Origin: Sphingomonas glaciei
GTDB taxonomy: Bacteria > Pseudomonadota > Alphaproteobacteria > Sphingomonadales > Sphingomonadaceae
Length of the DNA stretch: 64,000 nt
Assembly (NCBI RefSeq): GCF_023380025.1
Contig: NZ_CP097253.1
Location: 2,203,001 to 2,267,000, forward strand
Reading direction: 5' to 3'
The position numbers and the translations under genes were made by a program. Shown piece after piece: positions 47,551 through 57,353 of this stretch. The stretch's first letter is position 1. Each line of letters starts with the position of its first letter. The notes beneath the pieces are model-generated. The model made no database searches. It was not told the DNA's origin and worked only from the letters and a program-made list of their open reading frames with translations.

Positions 47551-47871
47551 ATGAGCACTCAGCCGATCCACGTCGACCTCCCTCACAAGCTTGGAAAGAC
47601 CGAGGCCCGGCGGCGGATTGCGGACAATATCCACAAGCTGACCAGCTTCTTCCCGGGCGGCGGCAGCGTCACCCACCAGTGGCAGGGCGACCGGCTCGAC
47701 CTCGATATCGCTGCGATGGGCCAGGCGGTCACCGCACGCATCGACGTCGAGGAGGCCGTGCTGCGCGTCCATGTCGCCCTGCCCGGCCTGCTCGGCATGA
47801 TGGCCAAGCCGATCGAAGCGGCGCTGCGCAGCAAGGGTAGCGAACTGCTGCTGGAAGACCGCTCCAAATAG
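47551..47871 (+). CDS. polyhydroxyalkanoic acid system (PHA_gran_rgn) family protein
   Basis: The 106-residue product matches the family encoded near PHA granule loci: VDLPHKLGKTEARRRIADNI, then LDLDIAAMGQAVTARIDVEE and LPGLLGMMAKPIEAALRSKG. The role is unknown; the neighbours here are not PHA genes. It is followed 70 bp later by the reductase gene in the same direction. Confidence 0.83.
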   Translation: MSTQPIHVDLPHKLGKTEARRRIADNIHKLTSFFPGGGSVTHQWQGDRLDLDIAAMGQAVTARIDVEEAVLRVHVALPGLLGMMAKPIEAALRSKGSELLLEDRSK

Positions 47872-47941
47872 GACCCGCGGGGCGGGCGCATTGCCTCGCC
47901 TTCCCAACAGTGACAGTCTCCCGGCTGGAAGGGGAAGGCCC

Positions 47942-49249
47942 ATGCGCCACATCGCCATTGTCGGCTCCGGTCCCGCCGGTTTCTACACCGCCGAAGCCCT
48001 GCTCAAGTCGGGCGACGTGACGGTCGACATTATCGACCGCCTCCCGGTCCCTTACGGATTGATCCGGTTCGGCGTCGCCCCCGACCACCAGTCGATCAAG
48101 GCCGTCGCCCGCCGCTACGAAAAAGTCGCGCTGACCCCTGGCGTGCGCTTCCTCGGCAACGTCCATCTTGGCGCCGACGTCTCCTCGGAGGAATTGCTCC
48201 ATTATTACGACGCGGTGGTGCTGGCGACCGGCGCTCCGCTAGACCGCCGGCTCGGTATTCCGGGCGACGACCTGCCCGGCGTGGTCGGCTCGGCCGCGTT
48301 CGTCGGCTGGTACAACGGTCATCCGGACTTTGCTGACCTCGCCCTGCCGCTCGACCAGGGCCATGCGGTGATCGTCGGCAACGGCAATGTCGCGCTCGAT
48401 TGCGCCCGCATCCTCGCCAAGACCCCGGCCGAGTTCGTCGGCTCCGACATTGTCGCGCACGCCTTCGAGGCGCTGGGATCGAGCGCGATCCGCTCGATCA
48501 CCATCCTCGGTCGCCGCGGACCCCATCAGATCGCCATGACGCCCAAGGAATTGGGCGAGCTCGGCCACCTCGAAGCCGCGGCGCCGCTGGTCGATCCCGA
48601 CGACTTCCCGCCCGCCGGCACCGACGCCGCGCTCGATCCCGGTCAGCGCAAGAGCGTCGAGCTGCTGCGCGGCTATGCCGCCACTCCGCCCGACGGCAGC
48701 AAACCGCGCACCATCATCTTCGACTTCTTCGCCAAGCCGATCGCCATCGAGGGTGAGGGCAAGGCCGAGCGGGTGATCGTCGAGCGCACCGCGCTGGGCC
48801 CCGACGGCCAGGCTCGCGGCACCGGTCAGACCTATGCCCTGCCTGCCGGCCTCGTGATCAGCTGCATCGGCTACGCCTCCCCGCCGATCCCCGGCGTCCC
48901 CTATGACGAGGCGCTGGGGCGCTATCCCAACCGCGAGGGACTGGTCGGAGACCGCATGTTCGCCGTCGGCTGGGCCCGGCGCGGACCGACCGGCACCATC
49001 GGCACCAACCGCCCCGACGGCTTCGCAGTGGCCGAGGCGATCGATGCCGCTTTCCCGCCGGGCGCGACCGCGACGGGCCGAGACGGACCCCTTGGTCTCG
49101 ACCGCCTCCTCGCCAGCCGCGGCTGCGACCCAGTGCTGTTCGCGGACTGGCAGAAGATCGAGGCCGCCGAGGTCGCCGCCGCCCGCGCCGGCGCCCCGCG
49201 CGAAAAGTTGGTGCGCGTGCCCGACCTCCTCAAGGCCAGCGGCCATTGA
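47942..49249 (+). CDS. FprA-like NADPH:ferredoxin (adrenodoxin) reductase
   Basis: The 435-residue flavoprotein has an N-terminal FAD Rossmann fold (IAIVGSGPAGFYTAEALL) and an NADP-binding GNGNVALDCARIL near residue 145, followed by GRRGPHQIAMTPKELGEL. The order and LPVPYGLIRFGVAPDHQ match adrenodoxin-reductase-type FprA, which feeds electrons to ferredoxins for P450s or Fe-S systems. A GGAAGGGG site precedes ATG 47942. Partners are not in the window. Confidence 0.9.
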   Translation: MRHIAIVGSGPAGFYTAEALLKSGDVTVDIIDRLPVPYGLIRFGVAPDHQSIKAVARRYEKVALTPGVRFLGNVHLGADVSSEELLHYYDAVVLATGAPLDRRLGIPGDDLPGVVGSAAFVGWYNGHPDFADLALPLDQGHAVIVGNGNVALDCARILAKTPAEFVGSDIVAHAFEALGSSAIRSITILGRRGPHQIAMTPKELGELGHLEAAAPLVDPDDFPPAGTDAALDPGQRKSVELLRGYAATPPDGSKPRTIIFDFFAKPIAIEGEGKAERVIVERTALGPDGQARGTGQTYALPAGLVISCIGYASPPIPGVPYDEALGRYPNREGLVGDRMFAVGWARRGPTGTIGTNRPDGFAVAEAIDAAFPPGATATGRDGPLGLDRLLASRGCDPVLFADWQKIEAAEVAAARAGAPREKLVRVPDLLKASGH

Positions 49250-49321
49250 GCGCTTGCTTCCATGTCACCCGCCGCCTAAAGACCGCCCCGCCTTGGTTCC
49301 CGCTTACCCGCGGGTTCCGGT

Positions 49322-49398
49322 CGGGGAGTAGCTCAGCCTGGTAGAGCACTGTCTTCGGGAGGCAGGGGCCGGAGGTTCGAATCCTCTCTCCCCGACCA
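49322..49398 (+). tRNA. tRNA-Pro (CGG)
   Basis: A 77-nt cloverleaf with encoded CCA: acceptor CGGGGAG/CTCCCCG, anticodon stem CTGTC/GGCAG with loop TTCGGGA (anticodon CGG), and T-arm with GGTTCGAATCC. It lies between the reductase gene and the end of a leftward gene. Confidence 0.96.
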
Positions 49399-49406
49399 AC
49401 TTCTCT

Positions 49407-50279
49407 TCACCCTAGCGAGCGCAGCCGGCGCCGCAGGGCCTTGTCGAAGTCTTTCAGCCGAAAATTCTGCGGGTCGTCATGGGCCTGGGGCAGGCCGTGG
49501 TCGATGGTCGCATGCTGAGCCGGGATCAGCCACGCGCCGGCCCGGACGCTGAGCGCGATATAGAGCAGCGCCAGGCGATCATATTGGGTGCGGCTGAAAC
49601 CGGGTTTGGGCGCGATCGCATCGTTCCAGCCTTCGATCGCCGGGTCGCGCCGCCGCGGCATCACCGTTTCGACATGCAGGAACAGGCCCTTGGCCGGAAG
49701 CCCGATCACCCGCGTCTCCAGCTTGGTCGCGCGCCACGGCCGGGATAGCGGCTGCCCGACCAGCACCTGCCCGATGCGATTGAGAAACAGGTGCGCCACC
49801 GGAAACTTCTCCGGATCCGCATTGGCGGGGAAGTAGTAAGCGAAGCTGTTGACCTTCGCGTCGCCATCGATGTCGGCCGGGAACGGCTCGTCGGCATAGT
49901 AAGGCGTGCTGGTATCGTGGATCACGAAATAGCGCGCGAGCGGCGCGGCGGGGTCGCCATCGCGCGCCCGCGACACCGGCTCGTCGAGGCCGCCGATGTC
50001 GATATTCTCGGCGGCGAGGAGCCCTGCCACCCGCGACTTGTCCGGCAGGGCCCTCCGACCTTCCAGGAGCGGCGCCAGGCCCTTCGGCAGGCGCTTGTGT
50101 GCGGGGCCGAGCGCGCCGCGCTTGCCGACGGGGGTCATCAGGCAGCGCGCCTGCTCCGACGGGCTTCCGGCGAAGCTCAGCGTCGCGATCTCGAACCGGC
50201 ACAGGCCGACCACTGGCGGCGGCGGGGCCGGTTGGACGACCTGAAACAGCACCCCCGCGAGCAGAAGGCTCAACCCCAC
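49407..50279 (-). CDS. exported amidase-like protein of unknown function
   Basis: The 290-residue product has an N-terminal hydrophobic stretch ([16 protein letters not shown]), so it is probably exported. The middle resembles amidase_2-type zinc folds: [18 protein letters not shown] near residue 115, [17 protein letters not shown] near 160, [13 protein letters not shown] near 200, and [19 protein letters not shown] near the end. These could supply His/His/Asp ligands for peptidoglycan or related cleavage. It lies four bases downstream of the S10 peptidase gene. Confidence 0.6.
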   Translation of the reverse strand: MGLSLLLAGVLFQVVQPAPPPPVVGLCRFEIATLSFAGSPSEQARCLMTPVGKRGALGPAHKRLPKGLAPLLEGRRALPDKSRVAGLLAAENIDIGGLDEPVSRARDGDPAAPLARYFVIHDTSTPYYADEPFPADIDGDAKVNSFAYYFPANADPEKFPVAHLFLNRIGQVLVGQPLSRPWRATKLETRVIGLPAKGLFLHVETVMPRRRDPAIEGWNDAIAPKPGFSRTQYDRLALLYIALSVRAGAWLIPAQHATIDHGLPQAHDDPQNFRLKDFDKALRRRLRSLG

Positions 50280-50283
50280 CCTG

Positions 50284-51768
50284 TCAGCGAGCCCGAATGA
50301 ACGCGCGAACGTCGCGGCTGAGTTTCACCCGGTCCTCGTCGCGGACGTACATCATGTGCCCCGCGTCGTAATAATGGAATTGCACGCGGTCCTGCGGCAC
50401 GCCGGTGCGGCTCAGCGCATATTCGGCGGCGAAGAAGGGCGTCGCGAAATCATACCAGCCTTGCGCGACAAAGGTGCGCAGCCCGCTATTCTCACGCATC
50501 GCCTTGCCGATCCACGGAGTGAGGTTGAGGTAGGCGTTGTCGTCGCGCCCGCCGATCCGCCAGTCCCAGTCGCGCCCGATGTTGCTGATTGACTGATATT
50601 CGCGGTCGGTACGGAAGCCGAGCGCGCCGCGCTGCCATTGGTTGACCGCCGCGGTATAGCCAGCGTCGATACCGTAGAAGCTCGGGTCATTGTCGGGCGC
50701 TTCGCCGGCGCTGTCGTAATCGCGCCCGGTGTAGCGGCTGTCGAGCCGGCCTACGGTCAGACCGCGATCGCGCAGCAATTCCTTGTAGAAACGGTCGGGC
50801 GTCACCCGCAGGTCGGCACGCTCAAGAAAGGCTTCGCTGAGGCCTGTCAGCTGGGCCAGCCGGGCGCGCACGGCGGTACGTTCTTTGGCGCTCGCTTTCT
50901 GCCCCTTGAGGAGGAAGCTGGCGTAGGGGCCGATCGCATATTGGCGCGCGGTTTCGGCCAGGACGGCCGGGCTCCCGGCGCTGGTCTTGCCGTGGAACAG
51001 CGCGGTGACCGCCATCGACGGCAGGTTGGTAATGTAGCCAAGCTCGTTGCCGGCGGCGTCCGATCCGGCCGCGAAGTCGAGCACGGTCGAGATCAGGATC
51101 AGCCCATTAAGCCCGACGTCGTTGAAGGTGGCACCCTCGAGCTGGTTGACGACGGCCGCGGTGCGGCTGGTGCCGTAGCTTTCTCCGCCGAGATATTTGG
51201 GACTGCCCCAGCGATTGTTGTCGCCCAGCCAGCGGCGAATCACCTCGGCGACCGCGCGCGCGTCTTGCTGGACGCCGTAATAATCCTTGGGATCACCGCC
51301 GGGCAGGATAACCGAGAAGCCGGTTCCGGGCGGGTCGATGAAGACGAGGTCGGTGACGTCGAGCAGGCTGTCCGGGTTGTCGACCAACGGATAGGGCGGA
51401 GCGCCGTCGTCGCGGGCGTCGGAGGGAATCGCGACCCGCTTGGGCCCGAACGCGCCCATCTGCAGCCAGACCGAGCCCGAACCCGGCCCGCCGTTGAACA
51501 GGAAGGTCACCGGCCGCGAGGGATCGCGCGGTTCCTTGATGTAGGCGGTGGTGACGATCGCTGCGTCTGGCACCCCGTCCTTGTTCTTGAGGACGGTCTC
51601 GCCGATCGCCGCGGAATAATTGACCCGCTGGCCGCCGAAGCTGCCGCTGTGGCGGGTCGTGACGAGCTGAGGAACATAGGCCCGCGCTTCCGCCTCGACC
51701 TTTTCCTGCGCGGCCGCCGGCACGGGGGCGATAGCCAGCACGGCGGCGGCGAGGAGGAAAAGCTTCAT
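50284..51768 (-). CDS. S10 family serine carboxypeptidase, exported
   Basis: The 494-residue product has a signal peptide (MKLFLLAAAVLAIAPVPAAA) and the S10 triad: Ser in GGESYGTSR near residue 196, Asp in AQGWYDFATPF near 437, and His in YDAGHMMYVRD near 469. The binding-site NGGPGSGSVW is near 95. It removes C-terminal residues from peptides in the periplasm. The amidase-like gene follows in the same direction. Confidence 0.92.
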   Translation of the reverse strand: MKLFLLAAAVLAIAPVPAAAQEKVEAEARAYVPQLVTTRHSGSFGGQRVNYSAAIGETVLKNKDGVPDAAIVTTAYIKEPRDPSRPVTFLFNGGPGSGSVWLQMGAFGPKRVAIPSDARDDGAPPYPLVDNPDSLLDVTDLVFIDPPGTGFSVILPGGDPKDYYGVQQDARAVAEVIRRWLGDNNRWGSPKYLGGESYGTSRTAAVVNQLEGATFNDVGLNGLILISTVLDFAAGSDAAGNELGYITNLPSMAVTALFHGKTSAGSPAVLAETARQYAIGPYASFLLKGQKASAKERTAVRARLAQLTGLSEAFLERADLRVTPDRFYKELLRDRGLTVGRLDSRYTGRDYDSAGEAPDNDPSFYGIDAGYTAAVNQWQRGALGFRTDREYQSISNIGRDWDWRIGGRDDNAYLNLTPWIGKAMRENSGLRTFVAQGWYDFATPFFAAEYALSRTGVPQDRVQFHYYDAGHMMYVRDEDRVKLSRDVRAFIRAR

Positions 51769-51784
51769 CGGGCCATCATGGCGC

Positions 51785-51815
51785 GGCGGGAGCGGAGCGC
51801 AAGGCTGCTCCCGCC
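51785..51815. other. 9-bp inverted repeat between the GDSL and S10 genes
   Basis: GGCGGGAGC (51785-51793) and GCTCCCGCC (51807-51815) would form a strong hairpin in the transcript of the autotransporter. No T run follows. Confidence 0.45.
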
Positions 51816-51833
51816 GTACCAGGATGTCAGGGG

Positions 51834-53660
51834 TCAGAAGCCGACGCGGACGCCGCCCTGGACGCTCACTTCATTACCCATGTCCTTGCCCGCGGTCGTG
51901 CTGCCGTTGACGTCGAGCTGGATGTTGCTGGTGAGCTGGGCCGAGGCGCCCGCGGTGAAGCGGGTATAGATGCTCTTGTCTCGCTCACCGAGGTCGAAGC
52001 GATTGACGATGGTGGGGCTTGCCGTCTGCGCGAAGCTGATGGTGCGCCCGTCGCCCTTGAAGTCCTTCTCGAGCATCGCCGAAGCAAACGGACGAAGGCT
52101 GCTGCCGCCGGCGCTGAAGTCGCCGCGAAGCTCGAGGCCCGCGCCGCCGACAAGCGCCGAATAACGCTGCGCACCGACGTTCAGGCGAAGCGCGGCGTCG
52201 CCGGCCTCGGTGTAGCCGTCGACCTTGGCCTTGGCGTAATCGAGCGCGACCACCGGGCCGACCCGAAGCGGTCCGAGCCCGGCCAGGAAGCCGGCCTTGG
52301 CACCCGCGACGACATGGCTGCCCTCGGGGCTTGCCGACAGGCTGTCGATCACCGCCGCGCGGCTGATCTCATAGTCGGTGCGGCCATAGCCGGCGTGGCC
52401 CTGAACGAAGACCGGGCCGAGGGCATAAGCGGCATAGACACCGCCCTGCCAGCCATTGCCCTTGATGCGGGCGCTCTCGTTTGCGAGCCGCGCCTTGCCG
52501 CGGGTGATGCCGCCGGCGACGCCGACCAGGCCATTACCACCGAAGCCGAACTCGACACCGGCAGTGGCACCGACCGAATCGACGTCGAAGGCGTCGTTGA
52601 GGTTGCTGGCGCGAACGTCGCGGCTGAAGCTGTCGCCCACCACGAACACGCGGGCGCCTTCCAGCACCTCGCCATCGCGCGGGCTGCCGAGGTCCATCCG
52701 GCTGTTGAGGGTGCGGCCGAACTGCAGCGCATTGTCGAGTGCGAGGTCGCTGGTCGCGCCGATGTTGAGCGGCGCCTGGAGCTGACGCTGCACATATTGC
52801 CCGACGACTGCGAAGCCGTCGGAGCTGAGATGCAGCGCGTCGACGTAGAACAGATAGCCGTCGCACCCGCTCAGCACATTGGCCTGGGTCGGCGCGCAGA
52901 CGACGCCGTTGGGCAGGCCGTAGGCCGCGCCATTGGCCTGGATCGATCCGAGCACCGAGCTCAGGTCGAGATAGTGGACCACGACGCCGCGCGAGGCATA
53001 GCCGGCAAGCGTCTGCTGCAGCGCATTGTTGTAGGTGGTCGAGAAGGTGTTGCGGACCGCCTGCGCCGCCGGGTTGGTCGCGACCTCGGGCAGCAATGCG
53101 GTGTTGCCGGCAAGGAAGCTGATGGTCGGCGCGCCGGCCGCGACCAGCCGGTCGAGCTGAGTCCGGCTCGCGGCGATCGCGTCGTTGACGGTGAAGGCGC
53201 CGTAGAGGCCCTGCTGGAAGTAGCGGGCGTCGTTGCCGCCGATCGACACGGTCAGCAGGTCGTTGCGGCCGAAGGTCGGGGCGCCATTGGGAAAGGCACT
53301 CGCCTGCGTTCCGACGTTGAGGAAATTATCGACCTCGAACTGCAGGTCGAAAGTGGTCGCCGGGGCGCCGCGCACGGCGCTCGCACCGCCGATGGCGAAA
53401 TTCTCGACCGGCGCGCCAAGCAGCAGCGACAGGGTATCGATGTAGTTCGTTCCGCCCGAGAAGCGCCCGGTTGGGTAGATGCCACCCTGGAAGGTCGCGG
53501 GATTGAGGCCGGTCAGCCGGAACAGGTTGCCCGTGTCGGCATAGCTGTCGCCGAACGCGACGATCCGGGTGATGCGCTGGGCATCGGCAGGCGCCGCGAA
53601 CCCGAGTGCGAGTGCGGCAGTGGCCCCGAGCAGGGCGCGAGTGCCAAGACGCTGAATCAT
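51834..53660 (-). CDS. GDSL-type esterase autotransporter
   Basis: The 608-residue product has a signal peptide (ALGFAAPADA), a GDSL/SGNH esterase passenger (about 28-320) with block I FGDSYADTGNLF (Ser nucleophile), block III GGND, and block V VDALHLSSDGF (Asp, His), and a C-terminal autotransporter barrel (about 340-608) ending VQGGVRVGF. Such enzymes (EstA-like) remain on the cell surface and cleave lipids or esters. The end residue Phe fits outer-membrane insertion. Confidence 0.93.
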   Translation of the reverse strand: MIQRLGTRALLGATAALALGFAAPADAQRITRIVAFGDSYADTGNLFRLTGLNPATFQGGIYPTGRFSGGTNYIDTLSLLLGAPVENFAIGGASAVRGAPATTFDLQFEVDNFLNVGTQASAFPNGAPTFGRNDLLTVSIGGNDARYFQQGLYGAFTVNDAIAASRTQLDRLVAAGAPTISFLAGNTALLPEVATNPAAQAVRNTFSTTYNNALQQTLAGYASRGVVVHYLDLSSVLGSIQANGAAYGLPNGVVCAPTQANVLSGCDGYLFYVDALHLSSDGFAVVGQYVQRQLQAPLNIGATSDLALDNALQFGRTLNSRMDLGSPRDGEVLEGARVFVVGDSFSRDVRASNLNDAFDVDSVGATAGVEFGFGGNGLVGVAGGITRGKARLANESARIKGNGWQGGVYAAYALGPVFVQGHAGYGRTDYEISRAAVIDSLSASPEGSHVVAGAKAGFLAGLGPLRVGPVVALDYAKAKVDGYTEAGDAALRLNVGAQRYSALVGGAGLELRGDFSAGGSSLRPFASAMLEKDFKGDGRTISFAQTASPTIVNRFDLGERDKSIYTRFTAGASAQLTSNIQLDVNGSTTAGKDMGNEVSVQGGVRVGF

Positions 53661-53763
53661 GTGTGTTTCCTCCCCGGCCGAACAACGGCCCCAGGAGAAC
53701 AGCTATGCCCGCCGAGGCCGCGCACTGACAAGTGGCGACGGCGCAACAGTGATGCCTCCCGCG

Positions 53764-54063
53764 CTAGCCCCCGAGGCGCTTGCGCGTGTCGGCATCGAGG
53801 AGGTCGTGATACTCCGGATGCCGCTTCAGGTAATTGGCGTAGAAGCTGCAGGCGGGGATGACCTGCAATCCCTCGGCCCGGGCCCAGTCGAGCGACGCCT
53901 TGGCGATCGCCGAGCCGATGCCCTGGCCTTCGTGGTGCGGCGGGACGACGGTGTGCGGGAAGGTGACCTTGCCCTGTCCGAGCCGGTAGTCGGCGAAGCC
54001 GATCGCGCCGTCGTCGAGGTGGATCTCGAACCTCTGCTCGTCCTCGTTGCGGATCACGTCCAT
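53764..54063 (-). CDS. small GNAT-type N-acetyltransferase
   Basis: The 99-residue protein is the YjdJ-like short GNAT: FEIHLDDGAIGFADYRL, then TVVPPHHEGQGIGSAIAKA (acetyl-CoA loop Q/R-x-x-G-x-G/A) and VIPACSFYANYLKRHPEY. It transfers an acetyl group to an amine, substrate unknown. It starts by TGATG overlap with fahA, so it is translated with the homogentisate pathway, though a catabolic role is not evident. Confidence 0.88.
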   Translation of the reverse strand: MDVIRNEDEQRFEIHLDDGAIGFADYRLGQGKVTFPHTVVPPHHEGQGIGSAIAKASLDWARAEGLQVIPACSFYANYLKRHPEYHDLLDADTRKRLGG

Positions 54064-55340
54064 CAGCCCACCACCAGTCCGCGGCACTCGCCAAGCCCGA
54101 TCGACACGAAGCCCTCGGCCTCGGCCCGCGCGGTGATCACCAATTCGTCGCCGTCTTCGAGGAAACTGCGTGTCTCGCCCGTCGGGAGCGTAAGCGGCTC
54201 CCTGCCGCCCTTGCTGATCTCCAGCAGCGAACCAAGCCCGTCGGACGAAGCGGTCGACAGCGTGCCTGTTCCGATCAGGTCGCCAGGCTGGAGATTGCAG
54301 CCGTTGCAGCTGTGGTGGGCAATGATCTGCTCCACGGTCCAGTACATCGCGTCGCTCGCCCGGCCTTCGCTCAGGCGACGGGGAGCCATGCCGCCCTCGC
54401 GCATCTTCTGGGTAGTGAGAGCCGCGCTGACGGTAAGGCCGAGCCCCGGCCTGGCCGAACCGCCGTTCAGATAAGGCAGGGGTTCTGGATCGCCATCCGG
54501 CCGGACGAAGGCATCGACCATGAACGGCGCCATCGCTTCGGGCGTGACCAGGAAGGGCGACACGCTGGTCAGGAAGTTCTTGGCCAGGAACGGCCCGAGC
54601 GGCTGATATTCCCACGCCTGGAGGTCGCGCGCCGACCAGTCGTTGAGCAGGCAGTAGCCCGCGATCGCATCCTCGGCCTGGTCGATCGGAATCGCCTCGC
54701 CCAGCGCATTGCCAGGCCCGATCCAGACGCCCAGTTCGAGCTCGTAGTCGAGCCGGCGCGACGGGCCGAACACCGGTGCATCGGCCTCGGGCGGCTTGCG
54801 CTGTCCGCTCGGTCGCACCACCGGCTGGCCCGACACACGCACACTGGACGCCCGGCCGTGGTAGCCGATGGGCACATATTTGTAGTTGGGCAGCAGCGGA
54901 TTGTCGGGGCGGAACTGGCGACCGACATTGGTCGCGTGGTGAATGCCGACGTAGAAGTCGGTGTAGTCGCCAATGATGGTCGGCAGGTGCATGGTCGCTT
55001 CCGACTGGCCGATCAGCGCGGGATCGACCGCATCGCGAAAGGCCTCGTCCGACAGCAAGTGCGATAGCCGCTGGCGAAGTGCGACCCGCGGGCCGGTCCC
55101 CAGCGCCAGGAAAGCGTTGAGGACGGGCTGTGCCAGTTCCTCGACCCAGGCGTCGCCAAGCGCCTCGGCGATTGCCGGCAGGTCGATCAGGAAATCGCCG
55201 ATCGCGACGCCCGTTACCCGTTCGCGCCCCTCGCTGGAGAAGATGCACAGGGGCAGGTTCTGGATCGGGAAATCCGAATGGCCGTTGGCGCTCTCGACCC
55301 AGCTCAGCCGGGCGGGATCGTGGGTGTCGTCGATCCTCAT
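54063..55340 (-). CDS. fahA: fumarylacetoacetase
   Basis: FahA splits fumarylacetoacetate to fumarate and acetoacetate, the last step of tyrosine breakdown. The 425-residue enzyme shows metal and catalytic residues in [16 protein letters not shown] (Asp, His) near residue 128, [12 protein letters not shown] (Glu pair) near 195, and [13 protein letters not shown] (Asp) near 230. It begins by ATGA overlap with hmgA. Maleylacetoacetate isomerase is not adjacent. Confidence 0.95.
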   Translation of the reverse strand: MRIDDTHDPARLSWVESANGHSDFPIQNLPLCIFSSEGRERVTGVAIGDFLIDLPAIAEALGDAWVEELAQPVLNAFLALGTGPRVALRQRLSHLLSDEAFRDAVDPALIGQSEATMHLPTIIGDYTDFYVGIHHATNVGRQFRPDNPLLPNYKYVPIGYHGRASSVRVSGQPVVRPSGQRKPPEADAPVFGPSRRLDYELELGVWIGPGNALGEAIPIDQAEDAIAGYCLLNDWSARDLQAWEYQPLGPFLAKNFLTSVSPFLVTPEAMAPFMVDAFVRPDGDPEPLPYLNGGSARPGLGLTVSAALTTQKMREGGMAPRRLSEGRASDAMYWTVEQIIAHHSCNGCNLQPGDLIGTGTLSTASSDGLGSLLEISKGGREPLTLPTGETRSFLEDGDELVITARAEAEGFVSIGLGECRGLVVG

Positions 55341-56626
55341 GGCAGGCGCGCCTTGGGGAAGTCGGCCCAGGCGGCATCATAGTCGGGCTGCGAGCGGTCG
55401 AGCATCCCGGCAGGCACCTCGAACGGCCAGCAGCTTTCGATCATGAACGCCATGGTGCCGTCGATCTTGTGCGGTTTCAATTCGGCCTCGCTCGCTCGGC
55501 GCCAGGTTTCGACATCGGGGCCGTGCCCGCTCATCATGTTGTGCAGCGACAGGCCGCCGGGCTGGAAGCCCTCGGCCTTGGCGTCATAGGCGCCGGTCAG
55601 CAGCCCCATGCATTCGCTCATCACGTTGCGGTGGAACCACGGCGGGCGGAAGGTGTCCTCGGCCACCATCCAGCGCGGCGGGAAGATGACGAAGTCGACG
55701 TTGGCCCGACCGACCATATGCGACGGCGAGGTCAGCACGGTGAAGATCGACGGATCGGGATGGTCGAAGCTGACCGTCCCGATCGCGTTGAAATGCGACA
55801 GGTCGTAGCGGCTCGGCGCCAGATTGCCGTGCCAGGCGACCACGTCGAGCGGGCTGTGATCGAGCGTGGTGGTCCACAGCTTGCCGCCATATTTCTGGAC
55901 CAGCTCGGTCGGCTCGTCCCGGTCCTCGAACCAGGCGGCCGGGGTCTCGAAGTCGCGCGGGTTGGCGAGGCCGTTGGCGCCGATCGGACCGAGGTCGGGC
56001 AGGCGGAACGGCGCGCCGTAATTCTCGGCCAGGTAGCCGCGGGCCGCGCCGTCGGGCAGCGCGATCTTGAACCGTACGCCGCGCGGGATCAGCGCGACCT
56101 GGCCGGGCGCGATCTCGATCCGGCCAAGTTCGGTCAGCAGGTCGAGGCGGCCTTCCTGCGGCAGGATCAGCAGTTCGCCATCGGCGGACACGAACACCCG
56201 GTCGAGCCGCTCGACATTGGCGGCGTAGAGGTGCACCGCCACGCCTTCGAGGTCGGCCGGCGCGCGGTTGAAGACCGCGGTGGTCAGCCCGTCGATGAAG
56301 TCGGTGCCGACAGCGGGCTCGGGCAGTGGATCCCAGCGCAGGCGATTGGGGGCGAGCGGGCCCGAGGCGCGGCATTCGAGACCCGGCGCGCCTTCGTAGG
56401 GCGTGAACGGGCGATGGTCCGCGCTCGGTCGCAGGCGATACAGCCACGAGCGGCGGTTCTCGTGCCGCGGCATGGTGAAGGCCGTGCCCGACAATTGTTC
56501 GGTGTAGAGGCCGAAAGCCGGGCGCTGGGGAGAATTGCGGCCCTTGGGCAGGGCGCCGGGCACCGCTTCGGTGGCGTGATGCGCGCCGAAGCCGCTCAGG
56601 TAGCCGGGGGAGGAGCTGGTCAGCAT
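55337..56626 (-). CDS. hmgA: homogentisate 1,2-dioxygenase
   Basis: HmgA opens the homogentisate ring using Fe2+ and O2. The 429-residue enzyme has the iron-site [20 protein letters not shown] and RNVMSECMG (His, Glu) near residue 320, and [10 protein letters not shown] (His) near 358, as in the family. The N-terminal [19 protein letters not shown] is characteristic. It is cotranscribed with fahA and the GNAT gene; 65 bp upstream lies a small membrane-protein gene on the same strand. Confidence 0.96.
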   Translation of the reverse strand: MLTSSSPGYLSGFGAHHATEAVPGALPKGRNSPQRPAFGLYTEQLSGTAFTMPRHENRRSWLYRLRPSADHRPFTPYEGAPGLECRASGPLAPNRLRWDPLPEPAVGTDFIDGLTTAVFNRAPADLEGVAVHLYAANVERLDRVFVSADGELLILPQEGRLDLLTELGRIEIAPGQVALIPRGVRFKIALPDGAARGYLAENYGAPFRLPDLGPIGANGLANPRDFETPAAWFEDRDEPTELVQKYGGKLWTTTLDHSPLDVVAWHGNLAPSRYDLSHFNAIGTVSFDHPDPSIFTVLTSPSHMVGRANVDFVIFPPRWMVAEDTFRPPWFHRNVMSECMGLLTGAYDAKAEGFQPGGLSLHNMMSGHGPDVETWRRASEAELKPHKIDGTMAFMIESCWPFEVPAGMLDRSQPDYDAAWADFPKARLP

Positions 56627-56691
56627 GGGTCCGGCTTTAGGCCGGTGGAGCGGGGGAGGGAAGCGTTGCGCCCCCCTCCGCCCGACCGCAC

Positions 56692-56910
56692 TTAATTGAC
56701 GTTGACGTTGATCGAATCCGGCACCTTGATCTCGGTCTTGGAGCCGCCGAACGTGCCGTTGGAATACAGCAAGTAGCCGATCGCCAGCACCGCCAGCAGG
56801 ACGATCACGGCGATCAGGCCGCTGCTTCCGCCGCCGCCGCCGGTGTTCACGACCGTGGTCCGCTCGACCACCGGGCCATCGTCTATTCCGTCGCGATTGA
56901 GATCGGCCAT
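56692..56910 (-). CDS. small single-span membrane protein of unknown function
   Basis: The 72-residue product has a short polar N-terminus ([19 protein letters not shown]), a Gly-rich turn, one hydrophobic helix ([17 protein letters not shown]), and a short exported tail ending INVNVN. GGGGTGATGAC precedes ATG 56910. It resembles unnamed sphingomonad proteins of this layout. It may be read with hmgA. Confidence 0.65.
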   Translation of the reverse strand: MADLNRDGIDDGPVVERTTVVNTGGGGGSSGLIAVIVLLAVLAIGYLLYSNGTFGGSKTEIKVPDSINVNVN

Positions 56911-56980
56911 GTCATCACCCCTTGATTGTTGTGGCGAAACGAACGCGGCGGCCGACCAACCGTTCCTGTGGCGCGTCGGT

Positions 56981-57211
56981 TTAGTGGTTAACAGCGCGTT
57001 TGGTGGCCTCCGCGTCACGCAAGGGGTGACAGTCAAAGCGCCCGCGAATGGCTCGGTTGAAATAGACGCCCTTCGAGGAAGTGGTGGCGAATTCTTCCGC
57101 TACGTCGGCCGGAACGCCGAGATAGAGGTAGCGTCGTCCGGTGGCGAGGCTGAGTTCCAGCGCGCGGTGCTCGGGCCAGTAGAGTGCGCCGACGATCAGG
57201 CTGCTGTCCAT
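56981..57211 (-). CDS. KTSC domain protein
   Basis: The 76-residue product matches the KTSC family: MDSSLIVGALYWPEHRALEL, YLYLGVPADVAEEF and SSKGVYFNRAIRGRF, the last being the family signature. KTSC proteins are small, unnamed and sometimes linked to nucleic-acid proteins. It lies 71 bp upstream of the 72-residue protein on the same strand, divergent from the PAS-like gene. Confidence 0.85.
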   Translation of the reverse strand: MDSSLIVGALYWPEHRALELSLATGRRYLYLGVPADVAEEFATTSSKGVYFNRAIRGRFDCHPLRDAEATKRAVNH

Positions 57212-57353
57212 CGCAAGGAGTAACGCGGGACGGCGGCTGCGGATTCACCGCTTTGCGACGAGGGGATTCCCACGCGAGTCGAACCGCTATACTTAACCGA
57301 TTGGTAACCGCGGCGGAGGTAGTTGCATCCTTAATGGGGGTAATGGCGGACGC

